From positions 310,001 to 374,000 of the forward strand of contig NZ_BNJF01000004.1 of NCBI RefSeq assembly GCF_016587355.1: 64,000 nt of DNA, in the 5' to 3' direction. This document shows positions 9,225 through 19,499 of the stretch, piece after piece; within the stretch, counting starts at the first letter, position 1; each line of letters opens with the position of its first letter. A program made the position numbers and the translations under genes. Origin of the DNA: Ktedonospora formicarum (GTDB lineage Bacteria > Chloroflexota > Ktedonobacteria > Ktedonobacterales > Ktedonobacteraceae). A model generated the notes under the pieces. That model worked only from the letters and a program-made list of their open reading frames with translations. It had not been told where the DNA came from and searched no databases.

Positions 9225-9704
9225 GCGAAGGTCTCCTTCTTTCACGATGAAAACATATCGTTCGTTGACGATCCTTCTGGTGGCATGAGGTAGAGCGGAG
9301 CTTCAAGTCCACCAGAGCATCGCACGTTTGTTAGTGTACGTGAGCCTGCTGCTTCCTCGGAAGCCTTCGACGACCCAAATGTTGAAGAAGACGCCTGTCT
9401 GTGCGCTAAGAGGGGAGCACCACGAAGCCCTCCTGCTCCAGTGCGATGAGAGGCGACACGATGCCATCTCGCCCACAAGATGATGGCTTGCCTTTCCCTT
9501 ATTCTCTACCTCGCCGTACTGCTCTCTTCCATTCTCATGTAGTTCCTCTCTGTACCCACTCGTCCTGCCTGAGAAGGCTGCTGCATCCATGCCCCTGTGT
9601 TCAAGGAAGGATGTACGCCCTGATCTCGGACTATTGGGTCGTTTTTGCCTTCCCTCATACCTGTCTTCTTGGCTACACTCACCACAAGAGGAAATGGACC
9701 TTCC
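9225..9704. other. Intergenic region, divergent start point
   Basis: About 480 nt between the minus-strand secreted protein and the plus-strand conjugation operon. Open frames here have no ribosome sites and look like chance frames. It must hold promoters for both directions, but no clear pair of -35/-10 boxes was identified. Confidence 0.4.
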
Positions 9705-10981
9705 ATGCGTTTCTGTTATACCGAAAGGACGATCTTTGTGTGGACTTTCTTGTGCTCTGTGTTGCTCTTGCCCTTTGGCTGGACCCGATCACTTCGAGCT
9801 TCTCACACAGCAACTCTCGACCTGTCATCAGGGAGAACGGCTCACCTTGCTGCGCTTCGTCACGCTTTCCTCCTCCTGCTCACGGCTGGCGGGCTTCTCA
9901 TGCTTCTGCATGCCTCACCCGCCACACTCACGCAGTTCGCACAGCACGCGCAGGCAAGCCACACACAGACCACGGCTATGCATGAGGCCGGAGGCATGAT
10001 GGAGGAGAAGCCGCCATGCGGACTGGGCGATATCGCCTGCTACTGCGACCGACTTGCCACCTTCCTGACGGAGCAAGCCTGGAATGCGCTCAAACCCTTT
10101 GTCGATGCTTCCATGCTCAGCCCCGCCAGTGTGGTGGTTCAGACGCCACCGCAAGCCACGTATGAGAATGCGCAGGTGCAACAGATGGTGACCTGGGAAC
10201 TGGGGGCCATTGATAGCGCGCTGGCGCTACTCGTTGGCTTTCTCTCCTACAACCTGATCGTCGGACGCAGCATTGGTATGAATGTGCCCACCTTTCAGGA
10301 AGCATTGCCTCGTCTGCTGGTGGCCTTTGTCGCCGCGCATCTGTGCCTGTATGTGTGTCGCCTCTTGATCGATTTCAATAATGCGCTTGCTATCGGGGTG
10401 TATGAGATGTTTCTCAAGACCTATCTCAAAGACACCATCAGCACCATGATTCATTTTGTGGGAACGAGCGACACGACGGGAGCGTTCATCGGCTATCTCT
10501 TACGCGCCTGGATCGTGATGTACATCTTCGTGCAACTGCTCTGGATCTTCTGGCAAATGCTGGTACGCCTGGCGCTCATCGCGCTTCTGACCATGCTTTC
10601 CCCTCTGGGGCTCATGTGCCTGGCCTTGCCCCAGACCCAGCGCTGGGGCAGATATGGCTCTCCGCCTTTGTCAGTACGGTCATCATGCAATTCTTCCAGC
10701 TTGCCGCCCTCTCGTTGGGTGGCTTGCTCATCAGTTATAGCACCAGTGCCGTTTCCACGCTGACGCCCCAGAACTTGCTCGGGTTGCAGCAGGTCAATGA
10801 CATCCTGCTCTCCGGCGCGGTCTTCTATCTGGTGCCACGTCTACCCAACACCCTGCATGAATATGCGCTCCGCCCAATCCTGATGGCGCAGCGCTCTCAA
10901 GAACAGGCGGTGCAACGCGCCGTGGAGACCATGACGCAGGAAACCACGCAGATGCTCAAGCGTGCTGTCGCGGTGCTCTAA
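9705..10981 (+). CDS. VirB6/TrbL-like polytopic membrane protein (frameshifted as read)
   Basis: First gene of the conjugation operon. An N-terminal hydrophobic segment is followed by several more: about residues 55-75, LALLVGFLSYNLIVG, LLVAFVAAHLCLYVC, and a long stretch ending LIALLTMLSPLGLMCLAL. This pattern and the position before VirB2/PrgI/VirB4 genes match TrbL/VirB6-type inner-membrane channel proteins. The frame closes after G4 at 10645-10648; reading one extra G gives RWGQIWLSAFVSTV and continues in the next frame with two more membrane segments to the stop at 10979-10981. So the gene is either broken by a one-base loss or the base call is wrong. The start at 9705 is uncertain because the nearest purine-rich site (AGAGGAA) is far upstream. 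Confidence 0.7.
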
Positions 10982-11019
10982 ACACACCTCGCGCCTGTGT
11001 ATAGGGAAGGAGAGAAGGG

Positions 11020-11724
11020 ATGCTCAAACTCATACTCATCGGTGGGGCGTTGCTCTCAGGCATGGGGCTTTTGCTCACGACCACCGTGACCATGGATGCT
11101 CAGGGACTACAACAGCAGGATGGTGGAGTTGGCGGTGGTCCAGGAACGGCCTTCATCGACACGCATGGCTCAGGCAAACGTGCCGAGGTGGTGCATTGGG
11201 CGCTTGCGATGGCTGCGCACCTGCACTGCACGCCTGCGCGTCTTCTCAACGATTGTCAGGGCAGTGGGGCCGATCACTACTACGATCAAGGCTTTCCACC
11301 CCAGATCGTCGCCTGGTCAAATACCCACTGCCCAGGGTGTGCATCCTGGCGCTCAGACAACTATCAATGCGTGGTCTTTGTCATCGCCGCCTACGCTTCT
11401 GTTCGTCCCTTACCCGTACAGGGACAGAACGCCAACCAGTATTGGGAGCACTTCGCCGCCATGCCAGGATGGCAACGCCTTCCCACACAGGGGCACCTCC
11501 CACAAGCAGGCGACATCATGGTCTGGTCGGGCGGCCCCTTCGGGCATGTGAGCATTGTGCTGGGATCTGATCCTGCCCATCGCTCAGTGACCTTCGCACA
11601 GGCCAATGGAGAGTATCCCATTCAAACCTTGCCCTTGTATCCCGACGGGAGTGTCAATACGGCCAACGGCTACTGGAATGCCTTTTCGGTGATGGGATAC
11701 CTGCATGCCCTCACCCTCTCATAA
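11020..11724 (+). CDS. CHAP-domain cell-wall hydrolase of the secretion system
   Basis: A 234-aa protein with an N-terminal membrane anchor or signal segment (residues 2-24), then a C-terminal CHAP amidase/peptidase domain. Catalytic Cys117 lies in NYQCVVFV and His176 in FGHVSIV, with QANGEY downstream as the usual third motif. Such enzymes open the peptidoglycan for assembly of conjugative channels and replace VirB1 in many Gram-positive-type systems. ATG 11020 follows GGAAGGAGAGAAGGG. It lies 38 nt after the VirB6-like gene and before the VirB2-like gene. Confidence 0.85.
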   Translation: MLKLILIGGALLSGMGLLLTTTVTMDAQGLQQQDGGVGGGPGTAFIDTHGSGKRAEVVHWALAMAAHLHCTPARLLNDCQGSGADHYYDQGFPPQIVAWSNTHCPGCASWRSDNYQCVVFVIAAYASVRPLPVQGQNANQYWEHFAAMPGWQRLPTQGHLPQAGDIMVWSGGPFGHVSIVLGSDPAHRSVTFAQANGEYPIQTLPLYPDGSVNTANGYWNAFSVMGYLHALTLS

Positions 11725-11783
11725 CACGGACACGCCTTGCGCCAAGCTGGGCTGTCCTCTCATGGAAAAGGAGTATCACATCT

Positions 11784-12209
11784 ATGTGGAATGTGTTCTT
11801 GTGGCTGCTGAGTCACCTTCATCTGCTCTCACACGACCACTGGTGCGGGCTGATTGTGTCATCGGTGCCTGAGCAGCATCCGCTCACCACTGACGCGATG
11901 CTCAAGGGACTCTCTGGATTCAAAGATCTCATTGACCCGGTGAACCCGTTTGCCACGCCCACAACCGGCGATCCTGAAGCGGGAAAGATCTCGACGTTCT
12001 TTATCAATCTGTATGATAACGGCATCAAGCCGGTGGTCTATGCTATCGCACTCTTCTTCTTCGCCTGGGGAGCCATTGGGCTCATGTTTCCAGGGGAAAG
12101 GACCCAGGATCACGCCAAAGCCGCACTCTACCGGGCGCTAGGAGGGCTCGCCCTGGCTTTGCTCGCTACCGCCTTTTCATCCATCATTCGCAATGCCGTT
12201 CCCCAATAA
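11784..12209 (+). CDS. VirB2/TrbC-like small membrane protein
   Basis: A 141-aa protein with a hydrophobic N terminus and two membrane helices near the C terminus (about residues 83-103 and 115-135), separated by a short polar loop with PGERTQDHAKAA. The two-helix hairpin with a charged loop is the architecture of VirB2/TrbC pilins and of similar small T4SS subunits. No residue-level signature confirms it, so the call leans on topology and on its place just before the PrgI-like gene. It is preceded by AAAAGGAG. Confidence 0.6.
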   Translation: MWNVFLWLLSHLHLLSHDHWCGLIVSSVPEQHPLTTDAMLKGLSGFKDLIDPVNPFATPTTGDPEAGKISTFFINLYDNGIKPVVYAIALFFFAWGAIGLMFPGERTQDHAKAALYRALGGLALALLATAFSSIIRNAVPQ

Positions 12210-12229
12210 CACCTGTCCAGGAGGTTTGT

Positions 12230-12973
12230 ATGACCACGACCCGTTCCGACCAACACGTCTCCCCCCAGCATACGGTGCCCACGCACCTCAAGACGCCCGA
12301 TAAGATTCTCTTTGGGCTCACTGCTCGACAATTGCTGGTATTGCTTACGGGTGGGAGCCTGGCGTATGCGCTCTGGCTGCAATGGGAACGCATTGCCCTC
12401 TCCTGGGGCCTTATGCCTCCCTGGTCTCTGGTGCTGGCAAGCCTTGGCGTGCTGCCGCTAGTCATGCTGACGTTGAGCACGACCTTTATCCAGATCGCAG
12501 ATCGCCCACTGGAACTCTGGCTCATCGTCTGGCTGCGTACTCGCACCGCTCCACGTTCCTATGTGTGGCGTGCCAGCAAATGGGAGCCCACAGAAAAAGA
12601 GCTACCAGTTGACCTTGATGATCTGGGCCTCTCCTGGATGCAAGAGGCGGATGAGGAACAGCAGGAGTCTCCAGATCACGCTTCCTCCACCTCCTCCTCG
12701 CACCTCGACGACGAGATCTCATGGCAGTTTTTTGATGAGGAAGGAGAGGAGGTGGATGTGGATCTCGCTGCGCTATCACACCTCGATGATGAGGTGACCC
12801 TCTTGCCACCTTCCTGGCCTCCTCTTGATGAGGAGTATGAAGAGGAGGGCGAAGATTCACTGGCAGATCCGAAGCATGCGGCCCTGAAACAGCCAGGAAG
12901 GATCCACACCCAACGGCACACCACGACCATGCCAGGATGGATGCACATGCCTGAACAGGAGCCCTACCCATGA
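12230..12973 (+). CDS. PrgI/VirB3-like conjugation membrane protein
   Basis: A 247-aa protein. Residues 18-60 (VPTHLKTPDKILFGLTARQ followed by a membrane helix) match the start of PrgI-family proteins, which act like VirB3 and pair with VirB4 ATPases. A second helix is at about residues 63-82, followed by the RPLELWLIVWLR segment. The C-terminal half is very acidic, with runs of Asp and Glu, and is probably disordered. ATG 12230 follows GGAGG. The stop overlaps the VirB4 start as ATGA, so the two are translationally coupled. Confidence 0.78.
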   Translation: MTTTRSDQHVSPQHTVPTHLKTPDKILFGLTARQLLVLLTGGSLAYALWLQWERIALSWGLMPPWSLVLASLGVLPLVMLTLSTTFIQIADRPLELWLIVWLRTRTAPRSYVWRASKWEPTEKELPVDLDDLGLSWMQEADEEQQESPDHASSTSSSHLDDEISWQFFDEEGEEVDVDLAALSHLDDEVTLLPPSWPPLDEEYEEEGEDSLADPKHAALKQPGRIHTQRHTTTMPGWMHMPEQEPYP

Positions 12974-15738
12974 GAAGAGAGCAACACATTTCTGTGCCTC
13001 GCCGTGTGGTGACCCGCACGCGCAAAGGAAAACAGACGGCAAGGAGACGCAGTGCTTCTGGCAGTGTGCAGCGTGATTTTGTGCGTCTGGAAGCGATTGA
13101 ACAGGATATCCTCTGTCTGCGTCCCTCGCCAGCCTCACCCACTGGAGGGAAGGACTATCTGGCAATTCTCGATATCCGGGCCACTAACTACACCCTGACT
13201 TCTGCGGACGAGCGCCGAGGGATGATCACCGCTTTCCGCGCCCTCCTGCGAGCACTCCGGTTTCGAGTCCAGATTCTGGTGCATGCCCGTCGTATGGATC
13301 TCTCCGACTATGTCGCGATCCTTCAGCAGCACCGAGAGGAGGCGAACTGGAGCGAGGTTGCCTCGTTGATTGTGGAAAGCCACGAACACGCCCTCGCCTT
13401 ATTGGGGTCTGAACGCACACTCATTGACCGGCACTTTTATCTGGTGGTGCCTGCCGATGAGCAGGCCCTGACCTCCTTCGATGCCTGGACCGCTCGATTG
13501 TCCCGCTGGCTACGTCCCGGTGCTCGCACACGGCAGGAACAGCTCACGCTGGATGACGCACAGCAAACCCTCTCCACCCGTGTGGGCAGCCTGACGCATC
13601 AGTTGAGCGCCATGGGGCTCCAGAGCCGTCGCCTGGCAGGCAAAGAATTGGCGGACCTGGCCCATCTGTGTCTGCAAGGTGAGACGGCGGCTCATGCGCC
13701 TCTGCCTGATGCGCTCTTTTCTCTGGCTGGCCGACCACTCGCCCGCTCGACGAATGGCATACCGACTCCCTCTGAAGGGCCACTCCTCACTAACTCCGCT
13801 GCACGCAAAGGGCGCAAGCAAGCAGGACATCGGAGAAGCACCGAAGCTCTTCCCCATGAGGAGGTCTCCCTGGATGAACGCCTACGACTGCCATCAGCAC
13901 GTGATCGGCTGCTGGCTCCTGCGGATGTGATCGCGCTGCGCGACCTGCTGGCTCCCCCAAGCGTCAAGGTGGCGTCTCATCAGCTTGAAGTGGGCGAGGA
14001 ATATGTGCGAGGACTCGTGGTGATTGGCTTTCCTCGCGAGATCATGGAAGGCTGCCTTGCCCCCCTGCTCGCACTCGATGAGACAGTGGATATCTCGCTG
14101 CATCTGACGCCACAGAGCAATGCCGAGTTGCTCAAACGTTTGCTCTTCCGCCGCGAACAATACGCTTCATCCCAGCGCAGCTCCTTGCGACGAGGACGAC
14201 ACCCAGACCCTGATCTTCAGGTGGCGGAATCCGATGTCGAAGCGCTGATTGGGCCGCTGGCATCAGGAGAGGAAAGTGTGCTGGAACTGGGCTTCTACCT
14301 GCTGGTACGTGCCCCAGATCTGCGGAGCCTGGAAGAGCGCACGCGTCGGGTGCGATCCCTGCTGCATCAACTGCTCTTTGTGGTGCATCCCACCACGCTA
14401 GAGCACGCCGACGCCTACCGCTCGTGCCAGCCGGAGGGCAGTGATACCCTTATGCGCACCATGACCACCACCAGTACGGTTGCCGCCTGTCTCTTTCCCT
14501 TCATCAGTGAGTCCTTCTCCCAGGAAGATGGGACATTTGTCGGCGTGACGACGGGTGGAGAGCCAATTTTTCTCAACCCCTGGGCGCTGGAGTCTCCCCA
14601 TGAATTCTGTGCAGGCGTGACCGGCAGTGGCAAATCCTTTGGCATCGAGCTACGCATCTCGCATGAGCATGTGCGTCATCCTGAGACCCAGATCCTCATC
14701 CTTGATCCCTCGCGTGAATATGTCCCGCTGATCGAGTCCTTTGGAGGGACCATCATTCGTCTCTCTGCCGGGTCAGAGGCATGTATCAATCCCTTCGATC
14801 TCTTGCCAGCAGGTGTTGAGATGCAGCGCTATGTCGAGCAGTACCAGGGAGACCGGCTCGCCGAGAAGATTACCCAACTGCATACCTGCCTCGACCTCTT
14901 GCTGGCTGACTATGTGCCTGTCCCGACCACCCTTTCAGCCCGCGAGAAAGCCATGCTTGACCGTGCCTTCTATGAGTGCTACCGCCGCGTCGGGATTACG
15001 GCAGATCCATGCACACATGATCGGCAAGCGCCCCTCATGCGCGACCTCTACGACGTGCTCAAAAGTGGGACGGTGGGCCAGGATGAGTACGGGCTGGCAG
15101 ATCGCCTGGAGCGCTATGTGCATGGAAGCCTCTCCGGGCTCTTCAACCGAGCGACCAGTGTCTCGCTGAAGACCTCTCTCATCGGCTTTGATCTCAGCGA
15201 AATGCGGGGCAGTCGTGAACTCCGTCCCATCGGCATGTTCCTCATTGCCGATCTCATCTGGTCACAGGCACGCTATCATGCGCGTCCCCGCCGCTGCTAC
15301 ATTGATGAAGCCTGGTCCCTCATCGAACATGAGGAAGGGGGACGCTTTCTGGAACGGCTGGCTCGTGAGGCGCGTAAGCACTATCTCTCCCTGGTGACCA
15401 TCACCCAGAATCCTGAACAGTTTATCGCCAATCCCTACGGCTCTGTCATCGCACAGAACGCGCTCACCAAAGTCCTCAAGCGCCTGGATGCGGTAGGGGT
15501 GCAAGCGGCACGCGAGGCGTTCGGCTTTACTGAGCAGGAGCAATCCTTGCTGCTGTCTCTCCCCCAAAATCAGGCCCTTCTGATGGTGGGCGCAAAACGG
15601 ATGTTGGTGGAGATGAATGCGAGCCCGCAGGAGCATGCGCTCTTCACCACTGATCCTCGTGAGCGTGAGGCCCTGCTCTCGCAGGCGATGCGTCAGCAAG
15701 CTGTCCTGAGACCACACCGAAAGGAGCTCTTCAGATGA
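12970..15738 (+). CDS. VirB4-family conjugation ATPase
   Basis: Cytoplasmic ATPase that powers substrate transfer and pilus or channel assembly, 922 aa. The Walker A motif GVTGSGKS lies at about residues 548-556 and is followed by ILILDPSREYVPLIESFGG, typical of VirB4/TraC. A Walker B-like CYIDEAWSLIEHEEGG is near residue 775, and a late ITQNPEQFI motif is present. The N-terminal half is a long poorly conserved domain. ATGA overlaps join it both to the PrgI-like gene upstream and to the VirD4-type gene downstream, so the three are a tight translational unit. Confidence 0.92.
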   Translation: MRREQHISVPRRVVTRTRKGKQTARRRSASGSVQRDFVRLEAIEQDILCLRPSPASPTGGKDYLAILDIRATNYTLTSADERRGMITAFRALLRALRFRVQILVHARRMDLSDYVAILQQHREEANWSEVASLIVESHEHALALLGSERTLIDRHFYLVVPADEQALTSFDAWTARLSRWLRPGARTRQEQLTLDDAQQTLSTRVGSLTHQLSAMGLQSRRLAGKELADLAHLCLQGETAAHAPLPDALFSLAGRPLARSTNGIPTPSEGPLLTNSAARKGRKQAGHRRSTEALPHEEVSLDERLRLPSARDRLLAPADVIALRDLLAPPSVKVASHQLEVGEEYVRGLVVIGFPREIMEGCLAPLLALDETVDISLHLTPQSNAELLKRLLFRREQYASSQRSSLRRGRHPDPDLQVAESDVEALIGPLASGEESVLELGFYLLVRAPDLRSLEERTRRVRSLLHQLLFVVHPTTLEHADAYRSCQPEGSDTLMRTMTTTSTVAACLFPFISESFSQEDGTFVGVTTGGEPIFLNPWALESPHEFCAGVTGSGKSFGIELRISHEHVRHPETQILILDPSREYVPLIESFGGTIIRLSAGSEACINPFDLLPAGVEMQRYVEQYQGDRLAEKITQLHTCLDLLLADYVPVPTTLSAREKAMLDRAFYECYRRVGITADPCTHDRQAPLMRDLYDVLKSGTVGQDEYGLADRLERYVHGSLSGLFNRATSVSLKTSLIGFDLSEMRGSRELRPIGMFLIADLIWSQARYHARPRRCYIDEAWSLIEHEEGGRFLERLAREARKHYLSLVTITQNPEQFIANPYGSVIAQNALTKVLKRLDAVGVQAAREAFGFTEQEQSLLLSLPQNQALLMVGAKRMLVEMNASPQEHALFTTDPREREALLSQAMRQQAVLRPHRKELFR

Positions 15739-18632
15739 TGGCATGCTCGACACAGTTCCAGCACTGGTTCTCTCGCCTCCGCCAGCACAGGAGACGACAT
15801 TGCCTCTCCATCACGCCTGTTCCCCACTTTGTGGCACGGGTTATTCCCGCGCGTTCGACCGCAATGGCGGACATTTCCGCGCTCGAAACCACCATGCAGT
15901 CCTTGCTGCTCGATCACGAGACCCTGGCGCTGGAGCTTGCCAGCATGCCAGGTGAGCAGGAGGAACACACGCAGGTCCACTTCTTGCTACGCGCCTCCTC
16001 ACAGCACGCCCTTGATGCCGCTCTTCGCCAACTCCAGGCACTCTATCCCCAGGCGCTCTTTCAGCAGCTTAAGGGTGAAGATGATCCCTTGCATCTCTCA
16101 GAGGGTGAGGTGGTTCAGGCGGTAGAACTCTGCTCTGGAGGAGCTGCCTATGAACCTCTGCGGAGCTGGCAGCCCCGTGGACGAGGAACCATGATGCCTG
16201 ATCCTTTACTAGGACTGCTCGAAGCGGTGCGTGTGCATGGAAAAGAGCAACGAGGCATGCGCGTGGTAAGTCAATTGACGCTTCTGCCTCTCTCTCCCAC
16301 ATGGTCACGCCATTATCAACGGTTGGCCGTGGAACATCCCCTGGAACAAGAGCGTGAGGAACGCAGACGCGAGTTCCTGCGCTCCCGGCGTAGTGTGCCC
16401 AGCACGGAACAACTGATCCTGCTCGGTGTGCTGGTGCTGGTGCTGGTCGCCTGGGACCAGTTGCATCTGCAACGCTTGCTCCCTCCCTGGCTGCTCGAAG
16501 CACTCATGGCGCTCCTGCGTGGGGAAATGCCTCACCTCACCGCCGGGCAACAGGCGCTCCTTGTGGGTGGTCTCCTCGGGACGCTGATGCTCCTGCTCCT
16601 GGTGGCGCGAGGAATCGTGGCGCTACGGGATCTCCTGGGTTGGGGAACGCGCTACTACGATATGCGACGCATTGCTGAAAAGATCAATAAGAGTGCTTGC
16701 TACGGTCGCCTGCGTCTTTATGTGATCATGCCTTCAGAAACAAGGTCCTCACCGCACGTCTGGACGCGACACGCTCACGACCAGCACAATAGGCTCATTG
16801 CGGCTTACCGTCAGGTCCAGACCGCGACCGTCTACTTTGTGCCGCGCCGTCTTCCTCGCAGGTGGGCTCGGCGGCTGCTCATGCATGGCAGGTGGCAGCA
16901 GCGAGGGCTGATCTTTGGATGGCCCGGTGGAACCAGACCTGGACACTTCCTCAGTGGAGCCGAGATCGCGACGCTCTGGCATCTGCCAGCCGGAGAACAG
17001 TTGGCCGAAGCAACCACCAGTGAGCAGCGTCAGGAACGCTCGCTGTTGGTGCCTCGCGTGCTCACCCATGGCCCTGGCTGGCTTCTGGGTCGCTCGACCC
17101 ATGCAGGTATGACTCTACCGGTGCGTTTCCCTCCCTCTGAGCTGATGAAGCACAAGTTTGTAATCGGGCGCACCGGCAAGGGCAAGAGCACCCTCTTTCA
17201 CCATCTGGCCCTGGCCCACCTGCACACCTCGCCTTTCGGGCAGCCTGGACTGTGTGTGATTGAACCGCATGGGGATCTGGTCAAGGATCTCCTGTCCTTG
17301 CTGCCGCCAGAACGTACCGAGGACGTCATCCTCATTGATCTGGCCCATCAGGAACGCCCCGTTGGCATCAACCCACTTGATGCCACTCAGATTGCTTCGC
17401 AAGAAGAGGCGGACCTCGTCGTCAGCCATCTGCTGACGACCTTCAAAGGCATCTGGACGGGAGCCTGGGGACCACGCGTGGAAAACGTGATGCGCTTCTC
17501 CCTCAAAGCCCTCATTGAGGCCAATCGGACACTGGTAGCTGAGGACCCATTAGATGGGCTATCACAGCAATACACGCTGCTTGATCTCACTGTGCTGCTC
17601 AACAAACAGAGCTTCCGCCACCGCCTCCTCGATCAGGTGCATGATCTACATGTGCTGGATTGGTGGCATCAGTACTACGAGCGCCTGGATACCAAAATCC
17701 AGGATGAGATTACGACCCCGGTGCTCACCAAAGTCTCCGCCTATGCCAGTTCCCCCATCTCCCGGCGCATTCTGGGCCAACCTGTCTCGACGATCAATTT
17801 TCAACAGGTGGTGCTCAAGCAGCAAATCCTGCTGGTCAATACCGCCAGTGGGCAGGTGGGACAGGATGTCTCCTCCCTCATTGGGGCGTCGCTGCTGGGT
17901 CTCTTCGCGGCGGCACTCTCACGCCAGCTCGCGCAGCCAGTCCATGCTCGTTCTCCTTTCCTGGTCCTGGTGGATGAATTTCGGAACTACCCGATCAATT
18001 ACAGCTACATTTTGAGCGAGTTGCGCAAAGCCAACACCTTCCTGGTTCTGGCAACCCAGTCGCTCGCGCAACTCGACGCGCTAGATCGACTCCTGCGTCC
18101 CACCATCTTTGCCAACGTGGATCAGCTCTTTGTGTTTACGCTCGCGGGAGAGGATGCCTACCTCTTGCGCCATGAGCTGGGACATCTGCTGACCCCCGAA
18201 GATGTGACCGCACTGCCCGATTATACCTGCTATGCTCGCTGGTCGCTCACTGGCAAGCGATTGCCCTTCTTTTCATTGACGCTGGATCTGCCGCCACAGG
18301 GACCAGTTGAGCAGGCAGAACGCCTCCGAGAGGCAGGGGCTCGCCGCTATGGGGTGCCAGTTACTGAGGTGGATGCGACTCTGGAAACGCTCATGGCTCG
18401 TCATGGCACGCGCCCACAAGCACAGAACAACGCCCTGCTGCTTCCCACATGGTCGCAGGAGCCAGAAGCGATGCCGCAAACAGGCGAGAAGGACGAGACC
18501 GCAGCAGCGAGCGCGCATCCGACACCATCGACAGAAGCCAAACCCAAACGCATGCGTCGTCGCGCCTCGCGAGAGGCAGAGCCCCCCGGTACAGGTGAGC
18601 ATCGGGACGCACCAGAAGACCATCTCTCGTGA
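15735..18632 (+). CDS. VirD4/TraG-type coupling ATPase
   Basis: A 965-aa membrane-anchored ATPase. Two hydrophobic segments lie at about residues 225-245 and 272-296, then the motor domain with Walker A GRTGKGKST near residue 478, the sequence CVIEPHGDLVKDLLSLLP, Walker B FLVLVDEFRNYP near residue 745, and ATQSLAQLD. These match type IV coupling proteins and related HerA/TraG-like translocases, which bring DNA to the secretion channel. The C-terminal 100 residues are polar and Lys/Arg rich. It overlaps the VirB4 gene by four bases. No relaxase that would supply its substrate is found in this window. Confidence 0.88.
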   Translation: MMACSTQFQHWFSRLRQHRRRHCLSITPVPHFVARVIPARSTAMADISALETTMQSLLLDHETLALELASMPGEQEEHTQVHFLLRASSQHALDAALRQLQALYPQALFQQLKGEDDPLHLSEGEVVQAVELCSGGAAYEPLRSWQPRGRGTMMPDPLLGLLEAVRVHGKEQRGMRVVSQLTLLPLSPTWSRHYQRLAVEHPLEQEREERRREFLRSRRSVPSTEQLILLGVLVLVLVAWDQLHLQRLLPPWLLEALMALLRGEMPHLTAGQQALLVGGLLGTLMLLLLVARGIVALRDLLGWGTRYYDMRRIAEKINKSACYGRLRLYVIMPSETRSSPHVWTRHAHDQHNRLIAAYRQVQTATVYFVPRRLPRRWARRLLMHGRWQQRGLIFGWPGGTRPGHFLSGAEIATLWHLPAGEQLAEATTSEQRQERSLLVPRVLTHGPGWLLGRSTHAGMTLPVRFPPSELMKHKFVIGRTGKGKSTLFHHLALAHLHTSPFGQPGLCVIEPHGDLVKDLLSLLPPERTEDVILIDLAHQERPVGINPLDATQIASQEEADLVVSHLLTTFKGIWTGAWGPRVENVMRFSLKALIEANRTLVAEDPLDGLSQQYTLLDLTVLLNKQSFRHRLLDQVHDLHVLDWWHQYYERLDTKIQDEITTPVLTKVSAYASSPISRRILGQPVSTINFQQVVLKQQILLVNTASGQVGQDVSSLIGASLLGLFAAALSRQLAQPVHARSPFLVLVDEFRNYPINYSYILSELRKANTFLVLATQSLAQLDALDRLLRPTIFANVDQLFVFTLAGEDAYLLRHELGHLLTPEDVTALPDYTCYARWSLTGKRLPFFSLTLDLPPQGPVEQAERLREAGARRYGVPVTEVDATLETLMARHGTRPQAQNNALLLPTWSQEPEAMPQTGEKDETAAASAHPTPSTEAKPKRMRRRASREAEPPGTGEHRDAPEDHLS

Positions 18633-18722
18633 TGGCACATCGCATTCGTCTCGTCTACTTTCTCTCATGCTCTGCACATGGAGCAGAGCATACACGATAC
18701 ACACCCAAAGGAGGATGCTCTC

Positions 18723-19499
18723 ATGTCATACGTCTCGTCTTTCACTTCAGGTAGACCTGTGCCTGATCAGTCTCGCGTCCTGGAACAATATGCCGAGCGA
18801 CAGGCGCTTGGCGCGGTGCGAGGGGCGACCTTTACCCAATGCCTGCTCCTGCATCGACTCACCCCTGATCTGGAAGTGGTCGATCCGCGTGGTTCCACGC
18901 ATATCATTCATGGCAAGAACCTGTCTGATGAGCGCGCCTGGCAGAAGTTTTTGGCCTCGCTGACCCAGCCACTTCCTCTGCTCTCCCTGACCCAGAGCGC
19001 CGAACCACTAGTCAAACTTTATCGCACCTGGCTCCTGACCACCTATACCCAGCGGTATCGCTGGCTGACCACCTCCGCACAACTCCAATGGTTTGAACAG
19101 GTCACCGCGCTCGTGGTGGTGCGCAAGATCATGGAGGCCAAACATACGGCTTTCACCTATGAGCATGTGGATGCCTTCGCGGATCGCTGGGTCGCGCTGG
19201 AAATGGGGATGCTTCTGGCACTTGGTACCATGACCATTGAGATTGCCAAAGCCATCCATCATATTGTGCGGCAACCTGAGCAGGCCAAAGAATTAGTGGA
19301 GCACCTTTTTGATGTCCAGGCAACCAGACTGCGGGATCGCCCACAGCAGATCCGTGAAGCCCTTCCACCGCTCCCACCACTGCCCAAAGGCACGCACTTG
19401 CCGCTGGCCTTGCTTCCCACCCAATCACTTGCCATCCCACCAGCGTCCATCCAGGAGAAGATAATACATCAGAAGGAGACACCACATGAACCACGATGA
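18723..19499 (+). CDS. Unknown protein of the conjugation operon
   Basis: A 258-aa soluble protein not matched to a family. The middle (about residues 95-190) is helical and hydrophobic with RYRWLTTSAQLQWFEQ; the C terminus is Pro rich. The start is ATG 18723 with AAGGAGG eight nt upstream; the frame stays open back to 18678 without a ribosome site. Its end overlaps the DUF3102-type gene by 14 nt. The last bases before that overlap resemble the region just upstream of the second DUF3102 copy (near 50550-50602), so the ancestral duplication reached into this gene. Confidence 0.65.
   Translation: MSYVSSFTSGRPVPDQSRVLEQYAERQALGAVRGATFTQCLLLHRLTPDLEVVDPRGSTHIIHGKNLSDERAWQKFLASLTQPLPLLSLTQSAEPLVKLYRTWLLTTYTQRYRWLTTSAQLQWFEQVTALVVVRKIMEAKHTAFTYEHVDAFADRWVALEMGMLLALGTMTIEIAKAIHHIVRQPEQAKELVEHLFDVQATRLRDRPQQIREALPPLPPLPKGTHLPLALLPTQSLAIPPASIQEKIIHQKETPHEPR

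Noticed and set aside
9446..9999. Long plus-strand frames of 136-179 aa before the conjugation operon
   Set aside because: They overlap each other and the VirB6-like gene in other frames, have no ribosome sites and no protein-like pattern.
12522..13142. Minus-strand frame of 206 aa across the PrgI/VirB4 junction
   Set aside because: It is the reverse frame of two well-supported overlapping genes and its translation is of low complexity.
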